64,000 nt of DNA from contig NC_037273.1 of NCBI RefSeq assembly GCF_000002425.4, forward strand, positions 5,950,521 through 6,014,520, given 5' to 3'. The DNA comes from Physcomitrium patens. Its lineage: Eukaryota > Streptophyta > Bryopsida > Funariales > Funariaceae. Under the pieces are notes generated by a model. It had not been told where the DNA came from, ran no database searches, and saw only the letters and a list, made by a program, of their open reading frames with translations. Shown in pieces: positions 24,628-37,690 of the stretch (position 1 is its first letter; each line of letters starts with the position of its first letter). The position numbers and the translations under genes were made by a program.

Positions 24628-26247
24628 ATGGCGTGCATTCCCAGGCCACAGCATGGATGCCCTGTGCAAAGGAGATAGTTTTCCGTTTTTCCTTGGAACA
24701 AGGTATGGCCTTTTTTTTAAATTAATGTCGTGAAGTTTACTTTCGAGTGAAACAGTCGATGGCGTCGGATCTTAGAGTAAATTATGAACGAGCAAAGGAT
24801 AAATCGGACCGGCAAAATTTGTCGTATATGTGAAAAGAGTCGGAATGCCGGTCCCGACAATTTCCAATCTCATAGGTCTAAACATCGTGCTTAGTTTACT
24901 CATGTACGCGTTTCCCACGCGCAAGCTAATTTGCTGGTCGATGACTCTGCCTTGGTGAAAGAGTTTTGCTGGACGTGAGGGGGTGCTTCTTAGTGAGGGC
25001 GAACGTCTACAATGTCCCGATGCCCTTTGATGAAACGATGGATGACTGAATTGGTGTCGAATCAATAACGTGTTGGAAGGATAGAATTTCGACGCATCAC
25101 TGTTATAAACCTTAAGCATTCCTCTGAAACAAAAATTCTGAAATTAAGCTTTTCCCTTGCATTTCACAGTTGAATTGTGAAGTTGATTATCTTCTTAATT
25201 CCCCACAGGTTTTAACCCTTCTAATGGAGGAAAAGATTAGGATTAGTAAACCATTGGCTAGCTGCTTCCGTTGGGATAGGTTCGTGACATGCAATAATTT
25301 TCTGGGGAGACATGAAAGTCAATTATGCAGAGACTTCAAGCTGGACCAGCAAAGGTGTAGTCCGCTTATGAACATACTCTTTATACTGCAACCTGCAAGA
25401 ATTCTTTGCAATTAATCTAGAAGAGGATAAGTTTAATACTATTGTTTCTGAGCTTCATTTCCTAGGGGAGGAGCTATTGCTGATGATGACACGATTTAAC
25501 AGATGTTTAGACCGATTTATTTGTAAATTTTATGAAGTGATGTTTCGACTGCAGCTCTGAGCTTACCAAGATTCAAGAATGGATCTAATTTGATTGGCAC
25601 CTCGCAAGGGTCACTCTTGGTGAGATTTGAATGACGATTCTACTCATTGGTTAATCTGGTGCTAACTAGGGCGACGTAGTTTGTTTTGGTCAATTTCTTC
25701 ATTTTTAATCGGCTGCTGAGCTTCTCTCGTCAAGTTTAATCGAATCAATCTTCACTATGACACATTGTATGGATTTTGTGACGGTTGGGAACAATTTAGG
25801 CTTTACAACAATATAGAAGAAGGTGACTACTTGGCGTGTACCCTGGTTGCTGAGTCGATATTTTTTGTCAAGATTACAACAAACAAGGCTGTGAAAAGTC
25901 TGTTTCCTTACTCGATTCGAATGCTGAAGTGTCTTTACTGGCTGCCAAAACTCAATATGATGATGGATTGTATTACAAATTATCTCTTTGGAGCTCCTCG
26001 GACAAGGCTGATGAAGTCCTTATTTCAAAAGGAGGGGAAAAACGTAGAATGAAGCAGTACAAGAGTAATACTCTTTTTGCTTTCAAAATACTTCCCTATA
26101 TTCATCAGCAGGAACCAAAGACCTCGGATGCTGGGATTAAAGAGATAGACATGAATATTCACCATCTTGTGGGTCTCGACAAATCTATAACAAAAGTTCA
26201 AGCCAGCGTCTGTCACTTAGGAGAAGAACGTTGTTCTAAAGAATTAA
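24628..26247 (+). pseudogene. 5' half of a split multi-B3 (REM-like) gene
   Basis: B3 proteins are plant DNA-binding transcription factors. The start is uncertain (ATG at 24628 or 24653). After an intron, an exon at 25210 reads VLTLLMEEKIRISKPLASCF, the first strand and helix of a B3 domain. The domain's end is at 25765-25880: GFCDGWEQFRLYNNIEEGD followed by SIFFVKI, matching the family pattern GW..F...N.LEEGD....L....F.V.I. A linker follows in a shifted frame (from about 25890: EKSVSLLDSNAEVSLLAAK). It is rich in Ser, Lys and acidic residues and runs until an LTR element interrupts it at 26248. The frame change near 25890 and the lack of any ending mark a broken gene. The matching second half appears to be at 54190-56403. 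Two unrelated B3 fragments remain possible. Confidence 0.65.
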
Positions 26248-26503
26248 TTGAAAGAATAATCCAATAGGGAATGCCATTAATTCTTGAGCCTGCCGAATGT
26301 AGTGTATCTGATATATCTTACCCTCATGTATTTTACAGTAATAAACTAGTACATATACATATTCTAGTTCTTGTGGTAGCACACAATCAATGTTACAAAA
26401 TGGACATTCATTTATGTTGCAAATACAAATGTGCCAAACACTTTGTGGAACTTCTGTTATTTGTTGAATAAGTCTCAACTTGTCATACAATACTATTCAA
26501 TAT
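26248..26503 (-). repeat. Copia LTR, left copy
   Basis: About 256 bp. The stretch around 26390-26500 aligns with 54050-54184, sharing GTTACAAAATG/GTTATAAAATG and CACAAATG. On the minus strand it follows a purine-rich tract at about 26504-26524. The outer edge is set by the AATTAA shared with the right junction. Confidence 0.55.
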
Positions 26504-27424
26504 TCCTCCTCTAGAAGTGGGGCTTAATTCTCTACTAAAACAAGATTAAACATATCTTTGAAAGCTAGAAATTTATCTCTAGAAAGAGATTTTGTGAAGT
26601 TATTTGTTGCCATGTGCTTTATAAAACAATATTCTAACCTAATCTATTTTTTTTCTACACATTGCCTAATAAAATGATATTATATATCTCAATGATTTAT
26701 ACAACAATGATATGTTGGATTCTTAGCAATAGCAATAGCAATAGCATTATGATTATTCTTATAAATAATGAGTTTTTCTAGTTTGAAAATGTCATAATCC
26801 CTAAGTACTTTATGAAGCTACAAAGTTTTTCTTATTGTAGTGGTCAAAGTTACATACTTTGCCTCTATTAATGAAACAAAAACTAATGATTTTTTCTTGC
26901 TTGATTAAGTGATAATTGCGTTGCTTAGTATATTTGTATAATTACCTACTGAATGGTGTATCTTTGTACAACTTGCTCTATCTGCATTATTATAATCTAC
27001 AAGTTGAAAACTTACTTTTTTGCTTCCATACTATAATACCAAATTTTTATTTGTTGTAAGTAATAAAATATTAGTTTGATTTGTTACCAATGCAAGATAC
27101 ATAGATATACCATGTATTAAGCAAAGTGCTGACAAGCAAATGCAATGTTGTACCTTATATCATTTGCAAGATACAACAATAAACCTAAAGCTTTTTGATA
27201 AAGCTTTATATCTTTTGCATCAAAAAGATTATTATTCTCATGCTTAGTGAGATGACCTTATATTATTGGTGTTGGAATTATCTTTATATATTTTATTTCA
27301 AATTCCTTCAAATTTCAACAAATGTAATTAATTTAACTCAAACTAATAGTACTATTTTTCTAATCTTACAAGAAATTAATGTAAAAAAAATGATTAGGTT
27401 CACTAAGGCCTTTTATTTTAAAAT

Positions 27425-27896
27425 TGTCACGGACACAAAATACAGACTTGAAATCTAACAAGAAGTTTAAGAAGAAGTGGCAGAACTAGATTAAACAGAT
27501 GAGTACAAGAACAACACCAGAAATGTGAGCTAGAACTCCAAGAGATGTGTTGTCGAGACTGAAGAACTCTTCAGCCTCGACTCCTATATATACTACTGGC
27601 CTATGGTTCTAAGGAAGCGCATCAAGAAGCTTCTCAAGAACTATGAATCTTCTCGAGCAACTATCCAAGAGCTAGGAAGCTTCTCAAGTAACTTCCTAGA
27701 ATCTACTAGAATATTCTAAGAATCTTCTAGAGCCTTCTAAGAGAATCTTTAGGGAATCTTCAAAGAATCTTTAGAGAATATTTGAAGAATATTCTAAGAA
27801 AATATTCAAGGAATCTTCTGGAAGTTTCTAGAGACTTCTTTCTAGGAGGTTCTAGAAACTTGTCTCTAGAAAGGACTAAGGACTATGTCCCTAACA
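27425..27896 (-). repeat. 3' LTR of the young gypsy
   Basis: Reads TGTTAGGGACAT to CGTGACA on the minus strand. It contains a TATA box at about 27585-27594 (minus) and, just upstream of it, a dense set of heat-shock-element motifs described separately. Confidence 0.93.
27626..27857. promoter_or_regulatory. Array of heat-shock-element motifs in gypsy U3
   Basis: GAATCTTCTGGAAGTTTC at 27811-27828 is four perfectly spaced alternating nGAAn/nTTCn units. Eight more GAAnnTTC or TTCnnGAA cores start at 27626, 27645, 27676, 27709, 27720, 27754, 27787 and 27850. The array begins about 30 bp upstream of the TATA box in the element's own direction. The sister LTR has the same array with one changed base in the four-unit core (33872-33889). 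Heat-shock-factor binding is inference from the motif. Confidence 0.7.
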
Positions 27897-30800
27897 TCAC
27901 CTCCTCTTTTAGCTTCGAGGTCTCCGAGAAGCAATGTTATCGTCAGTCAATACCAACGCAAGAAAATGAAGATCTGTCGCATAACCTCTGCTATGAACTC
28001 CAATTGTTGTTCACGAGGCAAGTGATTCAATGGTCCTTGAAGCCAACGGTAGTGGCCCACGCCTTCAACTTCTGACCAAGCATGAACCTCTGTGTCTTCA
28101 TTGTGAAATTGTCCTACAAACACTCCTTCTAGCTGACCATTGTAGGCAGGCTCGACCTCAAATACAATCACCAGCGATCTGTTGCTTGGAATCCTTCGAC
28201 GTCATCGTGGTACAAGCGGTTCTTCATCTTGCGGTCGTCTTTGTGAGCTAGTTGCTTGAGATGACATGACAAGTGTAGTATCTTGGCTATCCATATTCAA
28301 AGGCTAAAACAATAAGAACAAACTTGGGCTACTAACAAAGTTCTACGCTATCTTGGAGAGAATGACTACATCAACTATGGATTTTGGTGGTGCTCTCTCC
28401 TCTTTTCTGTTTTCTGGATGAGCAAGCTTCAGTAAGAAGCTATCGTCGAACCGGCTTGGGTTTCTCAGGATATCGTCGATGAAACTCCTGTACCTTTTGC
28501 GGCGCATTCGTGAGATTTTCGGCCGGCTCCCATGTTCGTTCATTAATATCGTAACCGCTCCAATGCACAAAGTATTCTAATTTACCCCGTCTTTGCCGTG
28601 AATCCAGGACCTTTTCCACCTCGTATTCTTCATGGTTCTCTATTTCTATGCTAGGTGGTGGACATTGTACTCTTCCAGGAAAAGACGATTCTCGATAAGG
28701 CTCCAACAAAGAAACATGAAAGACAGGATGTACCTTCATAGTAGCTGGTAACTCCAGACGATACGCTACAGGATTGATCTGCTTCTGGATAACAAATGGT
28801 CCCAACCTCCGATAGTCCAATTTGTCACATGGCCGCTTGGTCTTAATATTTCGTCGAAGCAGCCAAACTTTGTCTCCAATCGTGAATTTAGGTGCCTGAT
28901 TCCGAAATTTATCCGCGGACGCCTTGCAAGATTCTTGGGCAGTTTGCAATTGAAGCTTCAATGTAGTTTGAAGCTGCGAAAGCTCCTTCACCAATCCTTC
29001 AGCTGCCGGATTGTTAATCGTTGACGAACTCCATAAGTCAAGCTTCGGATGGTATCCATAATTGGAAAAGAATGGCGTTTGTTGAGTTGACGCATGAAGG
29101 ATGTTGTTATATGCGAACTCGGCTAGCGGTAGATATGCGACCCAATCATCTTGTTGATAGTTGATGGTGCAACGTAAATATTGCTCTAAAACTTGATTCA
29201 CCCGTTCTGTTTGGCCGTCCGTTTGAGGATGAAATGCCAAAGAAAGCTTGATATCCACCTTCAATATTTCAAAAAGAGATTTCCAAAACTTTGACACAAA
29301 CTAGGTTCCTCGATCTGATACGATATCATCTGGTAGACCATGATATCGATACACATTATCAAGAAAGAGTCTTGCTGTATCTTCGCTTGACGATGTCTTC
29401 TTGCAAGGGACAAAATGCGCCATCTTTGTAAGCCGGTCTACGACAACAAAAATGCTGTCAAATGAATTCGATGGTGGTAGATCCATAATAAAGTCCATGG
29501 AAACCGAAGACCATGGTCGGCGCGGAATAGGCAATGGCTGTAGAAGTCCATAAGGCCGATGTCGAGGGTTTTTGGATCTTGAACAAATGTCACAAGATAC
29601 AACAAAATCTTTCACATCCTTCCACATTTGAGGCCACCAGAAATCGCAGGAAATAAGTTCCAAGGTCTTATTGAATCCAAAATGTCCCGCAGCTGGAAAG
29701 TCATGACGAGATTGAAGAACTCGGAGTCGTGTTGGCCCTTTTGGGATATACAACCGCTCTTCGAAATATACTAGATCTCCTTCCATCTTGAATTTATCAT
29801 TACTAGCATGTTGCTTGATATCAAGGGCTAGAGAATCTTCAATGGTTGCGGCCCGTACCTGGTTGAGGAAGTCAGCATCAATTGGTACAATAGCTGTGTT
29901 GAGCCGAAATTTCTCTGGCTTCAACAATGTCATGCACTGTTGATCAAATGCTGTATCTCCAGCCTTTGGCACGAGATATGATCTCCTTGATAATGCATCG
30001 GACAACCCTTGTTGCTTCCCAGGCCGATAAGTAATAATAAAGTCGAACCTGGATAGCGACATACTCCACCGAGCTTGATGCCGATTCAAAATCCGAGCCG
30101 ACATAAAATATTCCAAATTCTTGTGATCCGTATATACGGTCACTGGATGTGCAGTTCCTTCGAGAAAGTGTCGCCACTCTTGGAAAGAATCTACTATAGC
30201 AAGGAGTTCCTTATCGTGGATCTCATAGTTGATCTCAGCAGCAGAGAATTTTCGAGAATAGAACGCAACTGGATGGAGCTTCTCATCTACGCCCATCTGT
30301 GAAAGTACAGCTCCCAAAGCAAAATCCGAAGCATCTGTCTCCAAATAAAAGGCCTTTGTAAAGTCCGGATGTACCAAGATTGGAGCTGTAGTAAATACCA
30401 TCTTCAAATCTTGAAATACTTTTTCTGCGATAGGTCCCCATTCGAGCTTGTCCTTACACATTAACCGAGTGAGGGGGGTAGCAACTTGAGAATAATTCTT
30501 GATGAAGATCCGATAGTAGTTAGCAAATCCAAGAAAACATTATACGTCCCTAACCGTCTTCGAAACTTTCCAAGACATGATTGCTTCCACCTTCTTTGGA
30601 TCCATCTTCAAGCCTTCCATAGTCGCGATGAATCCCAAAAACTCCATCTCAGTTTGGTGAAATAAGCACTTCTCCAATTTGGCATAGAGTCCTCGCTCCC
30701 GTAGTTTTTTGAGTACCAGACGAACGTGCTTCTCATATTCTTCCTCGTTCTTAGAAAATATCAAAATATCATCTAGATAGATGACAACAAAATCGTCTAG

Positions 30801-33100
30801 ATGCTCTCGAAAGATGTCATTCATCATGTGTTGAAAGACCGCTAGAGCATTAGTAAGACCAAATGGCATGACATTGTATTTGAAATGGCCATACTTTATT
30901 TGGAATGCTGTCTTCCATTCATCTCCTTCCTTAATTCGCACAAGGTTGTAAGCTCTCCTTAGGTCAATCTTTGTAAAGATCCTTGTATGCCCAAGTTGTT
31001 CTAGAAGACTAGAGATCAAAGGCAGTGGGTAGCGATTCTTTTTTGTCACCTTGTTGAGACCTCGATAGTCCACGCACATCCGTAGTGAGCCATCCTTCTT
31101 CTTCACAAATAAGATTGGTGCCCCAGTTGGCGACTTCGAATGACGGATGAAGTTCTTGGCTAGATTCTCGTCAATGTACTTTCGCAACTCAGTCAACTCC
31201 ATCTGCGATAAATTGTAGATTGGTCCAAAAGGTGGTTGTGCTCCTTCTTGCAATTCAATGGCACAGTCATAGGGTCGATGCTCTGGCAGCATATCAGCAT
31301 TCTTCTTTTCAAAGACATCTTTGAATTCTTCATACTGCTTTGGAATAACCAAAGTCGGAGTTGCATCTTCTCGAGTCGGAGTTGCGAAGATGACAAGAGG
31401 TGTATTTTACTTGGCTTCCTTCATGAAAGCCCTTGCACCTATAAACAAGGATTTATTTCTAGACATTGTCTTGGCAGATTCCACCTTCAAGGAGTTTGTT
31501 GGAAATGTCACTTTCTGCAACTTCCAATCTATCAATGGATTATATCTATCAAGCCAAGATAGTCCCAAAATGATAGGACATGAAGGGGTCTTGATAACAT
31601 TAAACACAATATTGCTCTCATGGTTTTCAAGATGTACCTTCAATAGTTTAGTTTCATGGATAACATTGCCCGAAGACAATGGTCGTCCGTCTATGACTTC
31701 TACATGGACAGGCTTAAGTTTCTTTGCAAGAGAAATATTGTGAAGCTTGGCAAACTCTTCATCTATAAAGCAAGCGGATGCACCCGAGTCTAATAAAGCA
31801 TCGACTTGTAGTTCTTGAATACCCAGATGTAAAGGTACCATAAAACAATCTGAAGGTTGAGCTGAGAGAAAGGGACCTTGATTAATTTTGGATGTTGAGA
31901 TGTCCAGCCGCACGGTCCCTATTGTGGCTGGGCGTCCTTATTTTTCTGCATGCTTATACTCCTGAGTCTTGTTGTTTGAGGCTTCTGTTTCTTTCGACAA
32001 TCTACAGCTTTATGGCCCGCTTCTCTATAATATAAACACAAGTTTTGTTCAAACCGTCGCTTCCTTTCCTCAGCTGTGAGGGGTTTGAAACGTACCGCAT
32101 CAATTTACATGGGTTCAGGATCTGTGGAGTGATTCTCTGGACCTTTTGAAAATGTAGCAAATGCTCCATCATTTCTCCAGCCTGATCGTCTTTCTTGTCG
32201 TAATTCAAAGAGGCGGTTGTCACAAATAATTGCCTGAGATATAAGTTCTTCTAAAGTGTCCGCCTTAGGCATGGTGATCAATAAGTTCTTGACATCATCT
32301 CTCAGTCCATATCGAAATTGTGTCATGAACGCCTTATCATTCCACTCAAGATCACATGTAAGCTGTTGAAATTCTGCAGCATAGATTGCAGCAGAACGTG
32401 ATCCTTGTCGCAGATTTTGTATCTTTCTTTCAGCCACTCTTTCTCGATCGCTATCTCCAAACGCAGCAATAAGTCTCTCTATGAAAGCCTCTAAGTCGTA
32501 CAATATTGGAGAATCCTTCTCCAATAATGGAGCAAACTAAGAGCGAGCATTTCCTGATAGAAGAGTACCTATGAAAGCAACCTGGGTAAATCCATTCGGA
32601 TAACGAGAAGGATATAGGCGTAGGTAAAGCCGTACTTGTTGCACAAAACCTCGAAAGTTGGGTCTTGTTCCGTCAAACTTGTCTGGCATACTCGCTTTTG
32701 GTTCTTTCGTACTAAACCTTGAAGTATCTATAGGGATCGTATGTGACACATGTCTTGCTTCTCTCAGTCGAATAATCTCTTGTTGTAGGCTATGAATTTT
32801 GCGTCTAGCTTCTTCAGTCACTAGATCAATTTGAGGTTCTTTACTTGGATTGCGAAGAAATGCAATCTCCTTTCGTACACTATTCATAAGAGCTTGAAGA
32901 TCTGCAAGAGTTGCCACTCTATTTTCTACTTGTGGAGATGCATTGTCTATGACCTGGTCTACTTCCATATTTAGAGAATAGATGGATTAAAATTTTGAGA
33001 GAAGAAGAAATTGCTAAGTCTCTTGGAGAAAATTGTAGCACTACATGTCACTAAAATCTACTCGGAGAAAAGAAAAAAAACACTAAACGATTTCAGTTTT

Positions 33101-33460
33101 AGAAGAGGGTAATCCGCAACCTCTAAAAATGTCTCAATGCTTTCGAGAAGAGGGGTAATCCGCACTCTATCAAGAAGGCAAAGCTCTGCAATCGATGTTA
33201 ACAGTCTTTTTTACTAGCTATGCTAAACAAAAAGAAGGAATTAATATCAGTCCAAGAGAGGGTAATCCGCAACCCTTAGAACGCTCAAGTATCTCCAAGG
33301 AAAGGGGTAGTCCACTCTCTGCCTCAAAGAACTAAGCTCTGATATTGTGATTGAGAAAATATCAGTTTAGAGGAAGGTAATCCGCAACCCCTAAAGCGCT
33401 AGAATACCCTCAAGAAGAGGGGTAATCCGCTCTCAAACAAGAAGGATTCAGCTCTGATAT
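33101..33460 (-). repeat. Three leader repeats with primer-site-like ends in the young gypsy
   Basis: Units near 33101-33200, 33252-33345 and 33361-33460 each carry two copies of a GGTAATCCGC-type motif (one reads GGTAGTCCAC), and each ends in GCTCTGATAT or, in the first, GCTCTGCAAT. On the element's strand the latter reads ATATCAGAGC, close to the end of the usual plant LTR primer-binding sequence TGGTATCAGAGC. Units two and three begin with ATATCAG and end with CTGATAT, so each could fold on itself. The unit nearest the LTR is about 25 bp from it. Confidence 0.75.
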
Positions 33461-33485
33461 TAAGATAAAGGTAGTCTCGACAAAC

Positions 33486-33957
33486 TGTCACGGACACAAA
33501 ATACAGACTTGAAATCTAACAAGAAGTTTAAAAAGAAGTGGCAGAACTAGATTAAACAGATGAGTACAAGAACAACACCAGAAAGGTGAGCTAGAACTCC
33601 AAGAGATGTATTGTCGAGACTGAAGAACTCTTCAGCCTCGACTCCTATATATACTACTGGCCTATGGTTCTAAGGAAGCGCATCAAGAAGCTTCCCAAGA
33701 ACTATGAATCTTCTCGAGCAACTACCCAAGAGGTAGGAAGCTTCTCAAGTAACTTCCTAGAATCTACTAGAATATTCTAAGAATCTTCTAGAACCTTCTA
33801 AGGGAATCTTTAGGGAATCTTCAAAGAATCTTTAGGGAATATTTGAAGAATATTCTAAGAGAATATTCAAGGAATCTTATAGAAGTTTCTAGAGACTTCT
33901 TTCTAGAAGGTTCTAGAAACTCGTCTCTAGAAAGGTCTAAGGACTATGTCCCTAACA
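33486..33957 (-). repeat. 5' LTR of the young gypsy
   Basis: Same length as the left LTR (472 bp) and about 97% identical. The element's transcript should start in this copy and run leftward. The TATA box and motif array are conserved. Confidence 0.93.
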
Positions 33958-34061
33958 ATAATGCTTTTGCTATTTATCCTTGTATTTCAAAAGGCTCTCA
34001 AACTTCTTGCTATTAATTACTACATTATTGATATAAATAATCAGTATAAAAATTAATCTCT

Positions 34062-34176
34062 CAACTAAGATTTTATTAAAGAAGGATCTAACTCTAAGCA
34101 CTTTCAACTAAGATTTTATTAAAGAAGGATCTAACTCTAAGCACTTTCAACTAAGATTTTATTAAAGATCTATCTA
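34062..34176. repeat. 43-bp tandem repeat, about 2.6 copies, in copia remnant
   Basis: Units start at 34062, 34105 and 34148 with CAACTAAGATTTTATTAAAG. The first two are essentially identical, and the third runs out after about 28 bp. The array lies in the copia reverse-transcriptase remnant. Confidence 0.85.
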
Positions 34177-34666
34177 AATTCTTATTCCATATAAGTCTAG
34201 ATTTCTTTAAGGTATACAAAGTATTTAGTAAATTCAACACTTTACTTTTGTGATCAAGTATAACTTCTAATCCTTTTTAAATCTTTATATAAATTTCTTC
34301 TTTTTTAAGTGCATTATTTAAATAGGCTAAAATAATATCAATTTGTAACATATTTCAATCAAAGATGGTAGGAATTATAAAAAATATATAAATTATTACA
34401 TAATAAGTAATTGATGCAAAAGTCTCTTTGTAATTAAGATCCTTTACTTTAATAAGATCTTTTGCAATCAATTGTGCTTTAAAACATTTAATAAAACCAT
34501 TGCTATTAAGCTTTTTTTTAAAAATCCATTTTGAATCCATAGCTTTTTTACCATTTGATAAAAATTAAAATTGTCATATACCATGATCTTTCAAATAATC
34601 ATATTCTTCTTTTATAGAATGACTCTATTCCTTACAAAGAGATGAGCTAATGACTTGCTCAACAAT

Positions 34667-35903
34667 GTTGTATTTTGTGAAGTTTGTTTGAGAATGCATG
34701 AGATACTTGGTTGTAGAAGGTAAAATAAAATTTATAATAAGAAAGTCCTAAAAATTCTAATAGAATCCTAAAAAAAATCTAATTAAATCTTAATAATGCT
34801 AATCAATCTTTAATCTCATTTTAAATAAATCTAAAAGTATTCAAAATAAATTATAACCAATTCCTATAGCTATTTTAAAATCTCAATAAATACTAATCAA
34901 ATCATTGATTTCAACTCAAATTTTATCCATTTTAATCTAAAAGTAGCTAATAAGTATACAAAATTTGAAAAAAAATCAAACTCACTGATTAAAAAAAAAA
35001 AGCTCCAAAATCTCTTTGATGTTGGCCACCTTCTTTCTCCAAATTAGATGTTGATCTTTTAGTAATAATTTTTTCTTAGTAAAATATTTAATAACTTCAA
35101 AATTTTTTTAATGTATAGATTTTTAAGTCTAGATTACTTTCATCAATTTTTGCTTCAATCAATCTTATAGATTTTTTAGGATTGCAAAAATCTTCACTAA
35201 TCTTAAATTTCAAATATTTGAGTTTTTAACCTATTAAAACTTTCTATCTTTCAATCTAACTATTTTATTAATATTAAAATTTTCAAACATATTATAAACA
35301 AGGATAATAAAAAATTTATAAAATTTTATCTATAAATGTGCTATAGCACACATACAATTTTAAAATTTTTAAAGTTCTTTTTATCTTTTAAAATCCAAAT
35401 CCACTGAGTATATCTCTTACTTTGAAAAGCCCTCAAAAACTCAATATGCCTTCAAATCACATAAAATTAATTTTTTAAAAACCTTTCATAAGTTTGCTCT
35501 CAAATTCCACTCTTTGATTAATTAAAGAATCCTAGAATTGCCGTAGGTGCATGATTTTGTACCTTGGGACTTGATTTTGATTTTAGTTTACAATTGATTC
35601 TTTTTAGATATCAATTTTTAGTATTTTCAAATAATTTTTGCTAAAACCTATTCTTAACTCTCTCTTAAAGATGTATATATGATTTTTTTTCTTAATGTAT
35701 TTTGTTTTTCTTTATTTATGGCCTTATAAAATAAGTAGAAGTCTCTTTTTTTAAAAGACAATATTAACACTTATTAATTTTTATTGTCTTTTCATCTATT
35801 ATCTATATTTTTAAGATAATTTATTAAAATATTTTTATTTAAGCTCCTTGATAATGCAATTTTTTCTTTTTTCTTTCACCTAATGGCTTTCTTATAATAC
35901 AGT
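34667..35903 (+). mobile_element. Solo-LTR-like insertion, family E
   Basis: Starts TGTTGTATTTTGTGAAG within the copia remnant. Its 5' end matches 48139 on, and its last 400 bp (about 35520-35900) align well with 49520-49850, including a shared stretch AAGATAATTTATT. No internal coding part is present, which fits a solo LTR. It is old and AT-rich. The right edge is approximate. Confidence 0.6.
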
Positions 35904-36540
35904 AATAATTTTTAGTTTTATATGTTCATCAACTTGAAAAATATCCACTATTTCAATTGACATGTCATAATCTCCTTAAAAAAAATTATTCTCATTTTTT
36001 CAAGGCATGTGATGCATCTTACTGCTACTTATCATATTTATTGGATTAATCCTATTTATATAAAAATATATTAGTGGTAGAGCTTGAATAATTGCCTCTA
36101 CTTTAGATTAATGGAATTATACTACTTTTATTGGTATGGAGTTTGCTTCCTTATCAATTATGTTTCTACAAAATCCATTGTATAGATGTAATGCCAAGCC
36201 TTAAAATTTGGATATTTTTAATTTACTTAGATATTGAAAATCAAGCAAATCAAGCTTGTTACCATAATTTCTATCTTCTCCACTCTTCTCTTAAAGAGTT
36301 GATGGCTTACTAAAAAAATCATCATTGTTATCAAAGAAAATTATATCTTGAGTAAGAATTATCTTTTTTTTTTTTAGAAAAATATAATATTTTTTCCTAT
36401 ATCTAAATATCTAACAAGAATTTCTTTCTTAGCCTTTGCATCAAACTTGTGATGCCTTTTTTTTTTCGCATATAATACCAAGCAAAATAACCAAAATAAT
36501 GAGCGTATTGAAAAAAAGATTTTTTACCATAAAAATCTTT

Positions 36541-37690
36541 ATGTAATATCTTACTACTAAGTCTTGTAAGTAGAAGATAATTTTAAGTCTAATAGAATTT
36601 AGAAGTATTTATAAGTATAAAAGTTTTATTAGAAGAAAAGTTACAAAAATGGAGTCTTAGTAAGTCTTGGAGGCAATTATCTTAGTTGGTTTAGTATTTT
36701 CACTCATTATTGAGTATTAATGATTAGTAATGTAGAATAATTTCTATATTGGTCTCATATCTACATTTATTAATTAAAAAAATCCTATCAATGATTAGTT
36801 AATAGTTAAAAGAAGCATACAAAAGAACTTCATGTCTTTTAAGTTATGTATGTAGAAAATAGATTTTTTAGTGGATTTAAATTGATTTTATTACTATTGC
36901 CTTTTATGGATATTAGTATTATAGAAATATTATTGGATGTTTTTAGAATTCATCTAGAATTTATTTAGGATTTTTTATGAATTTTAGAAAAAATTTCAAG
37001 ACCTTGGTAAAATTGAGTTTTACCACCTTGAGAGCTACTATGAAGAAATAAAACAAGTTTTTAAGACTATGCAAGGTTTTTAGGCTAAATGGGTGTTTTT
37101 AAACACCATGGTGAAGTTAAAAATGCAAAAAAAGTAGTTTTACTTGTAGAAAATAGGAGGACCAGCAGCTAGTGTAGTCCTTGTAGGAAGAGAGGTGCAT
37201 AATTTCCATATGGGTTGTAGCACCTTGAGTATAGGTAGGAAGATAAGACTAATGCTTGAAGGCCTCTTTAGAAAACCAATATATACTACTTGTGAGCCTT
37301 GGTGAGGTTCGAACTCCTGATTTCTTAAGCAAGTTACCCTTGAGGTAAAAATTATTCATTTAACTTTTTTATTATTTATATTCTATCATTAATATATCAT
37401 AACTTACTCATAGTTACTTGGAATTACATGATTTTTAAGACATTGGAAAGATAAAAAATTATCTATCTAAAAATATATTTTTTAGTTTTTAATTTTATCT
37501 TTTACTGGATGAAAATCCAGTGAACAAACTATGACTAGTTTTGTAGGATATAATTGCTTGATTGCACTTATTTCACTAGTTTGGTGTTGTCCTTCTTTTA
37601 TTCTTGTTTATTGTTACTTCTACTTCTCAATACCAATACCAAGCAATTCTTAATTGAGGCCATCTTGTAATTTGGGATGAGGGAGAAATT
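36541..37690. other. Unclassified AT-rich stretch between copia and gypsy remnants
   Basis: It follows the copia integrase end (about 36.36-36.54 kb, minus) and precedes readable gypsy integrase at 37.69 kb. I find no coding similarity and no matching copy elsewhere in the window. It may be another LTR or decayed element sequence. Confidence 0.35.

Larger units (their letters stand above)
27425..33957 (-). mobile_element. Chromodomain Ty3-gypsy element, young, nested in the copia reverse transcriptase
   Basis: A 6.5-kb element bounded by two 472-bp LTRs (27425-27896 and 33486-33957). They differ at about 15 positions, roughly 3%, so it is much younger than its surroundings. The flanks AAAAT and ATAAT are a near match for a 5-bp target duplication. 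On the minus strand the parts are leader with tandem repeats, gag (about 33.0-32.0 kb), aspartic protease with DSGAS (about 31.9-31.4), reverse transcriptase with YLDD (about 31.35-30.5), RNase H, integrase (about 30.4-28.7) and a C-terminal chromodomain (about 28.65-28.45; core EYFVHWSGY). A purine-rich tract lies at 27897-27910. The coding region has roughly four to six breaks, so it looks non-autonomous now, though nearly full length. Confidence 0.93.

Noticed and set aside
29944-32223. Small frames on either strand inside the young gypsy
   Set aside because: They are shadows of its gag-pol coding or of the same strand in other frames.
33101-33460. A CRISPR-like array
   Set aside because: Spaced repeats are present, but they are imperfect, only three in number, within a plant LTR element leader, and there are no cas genes.
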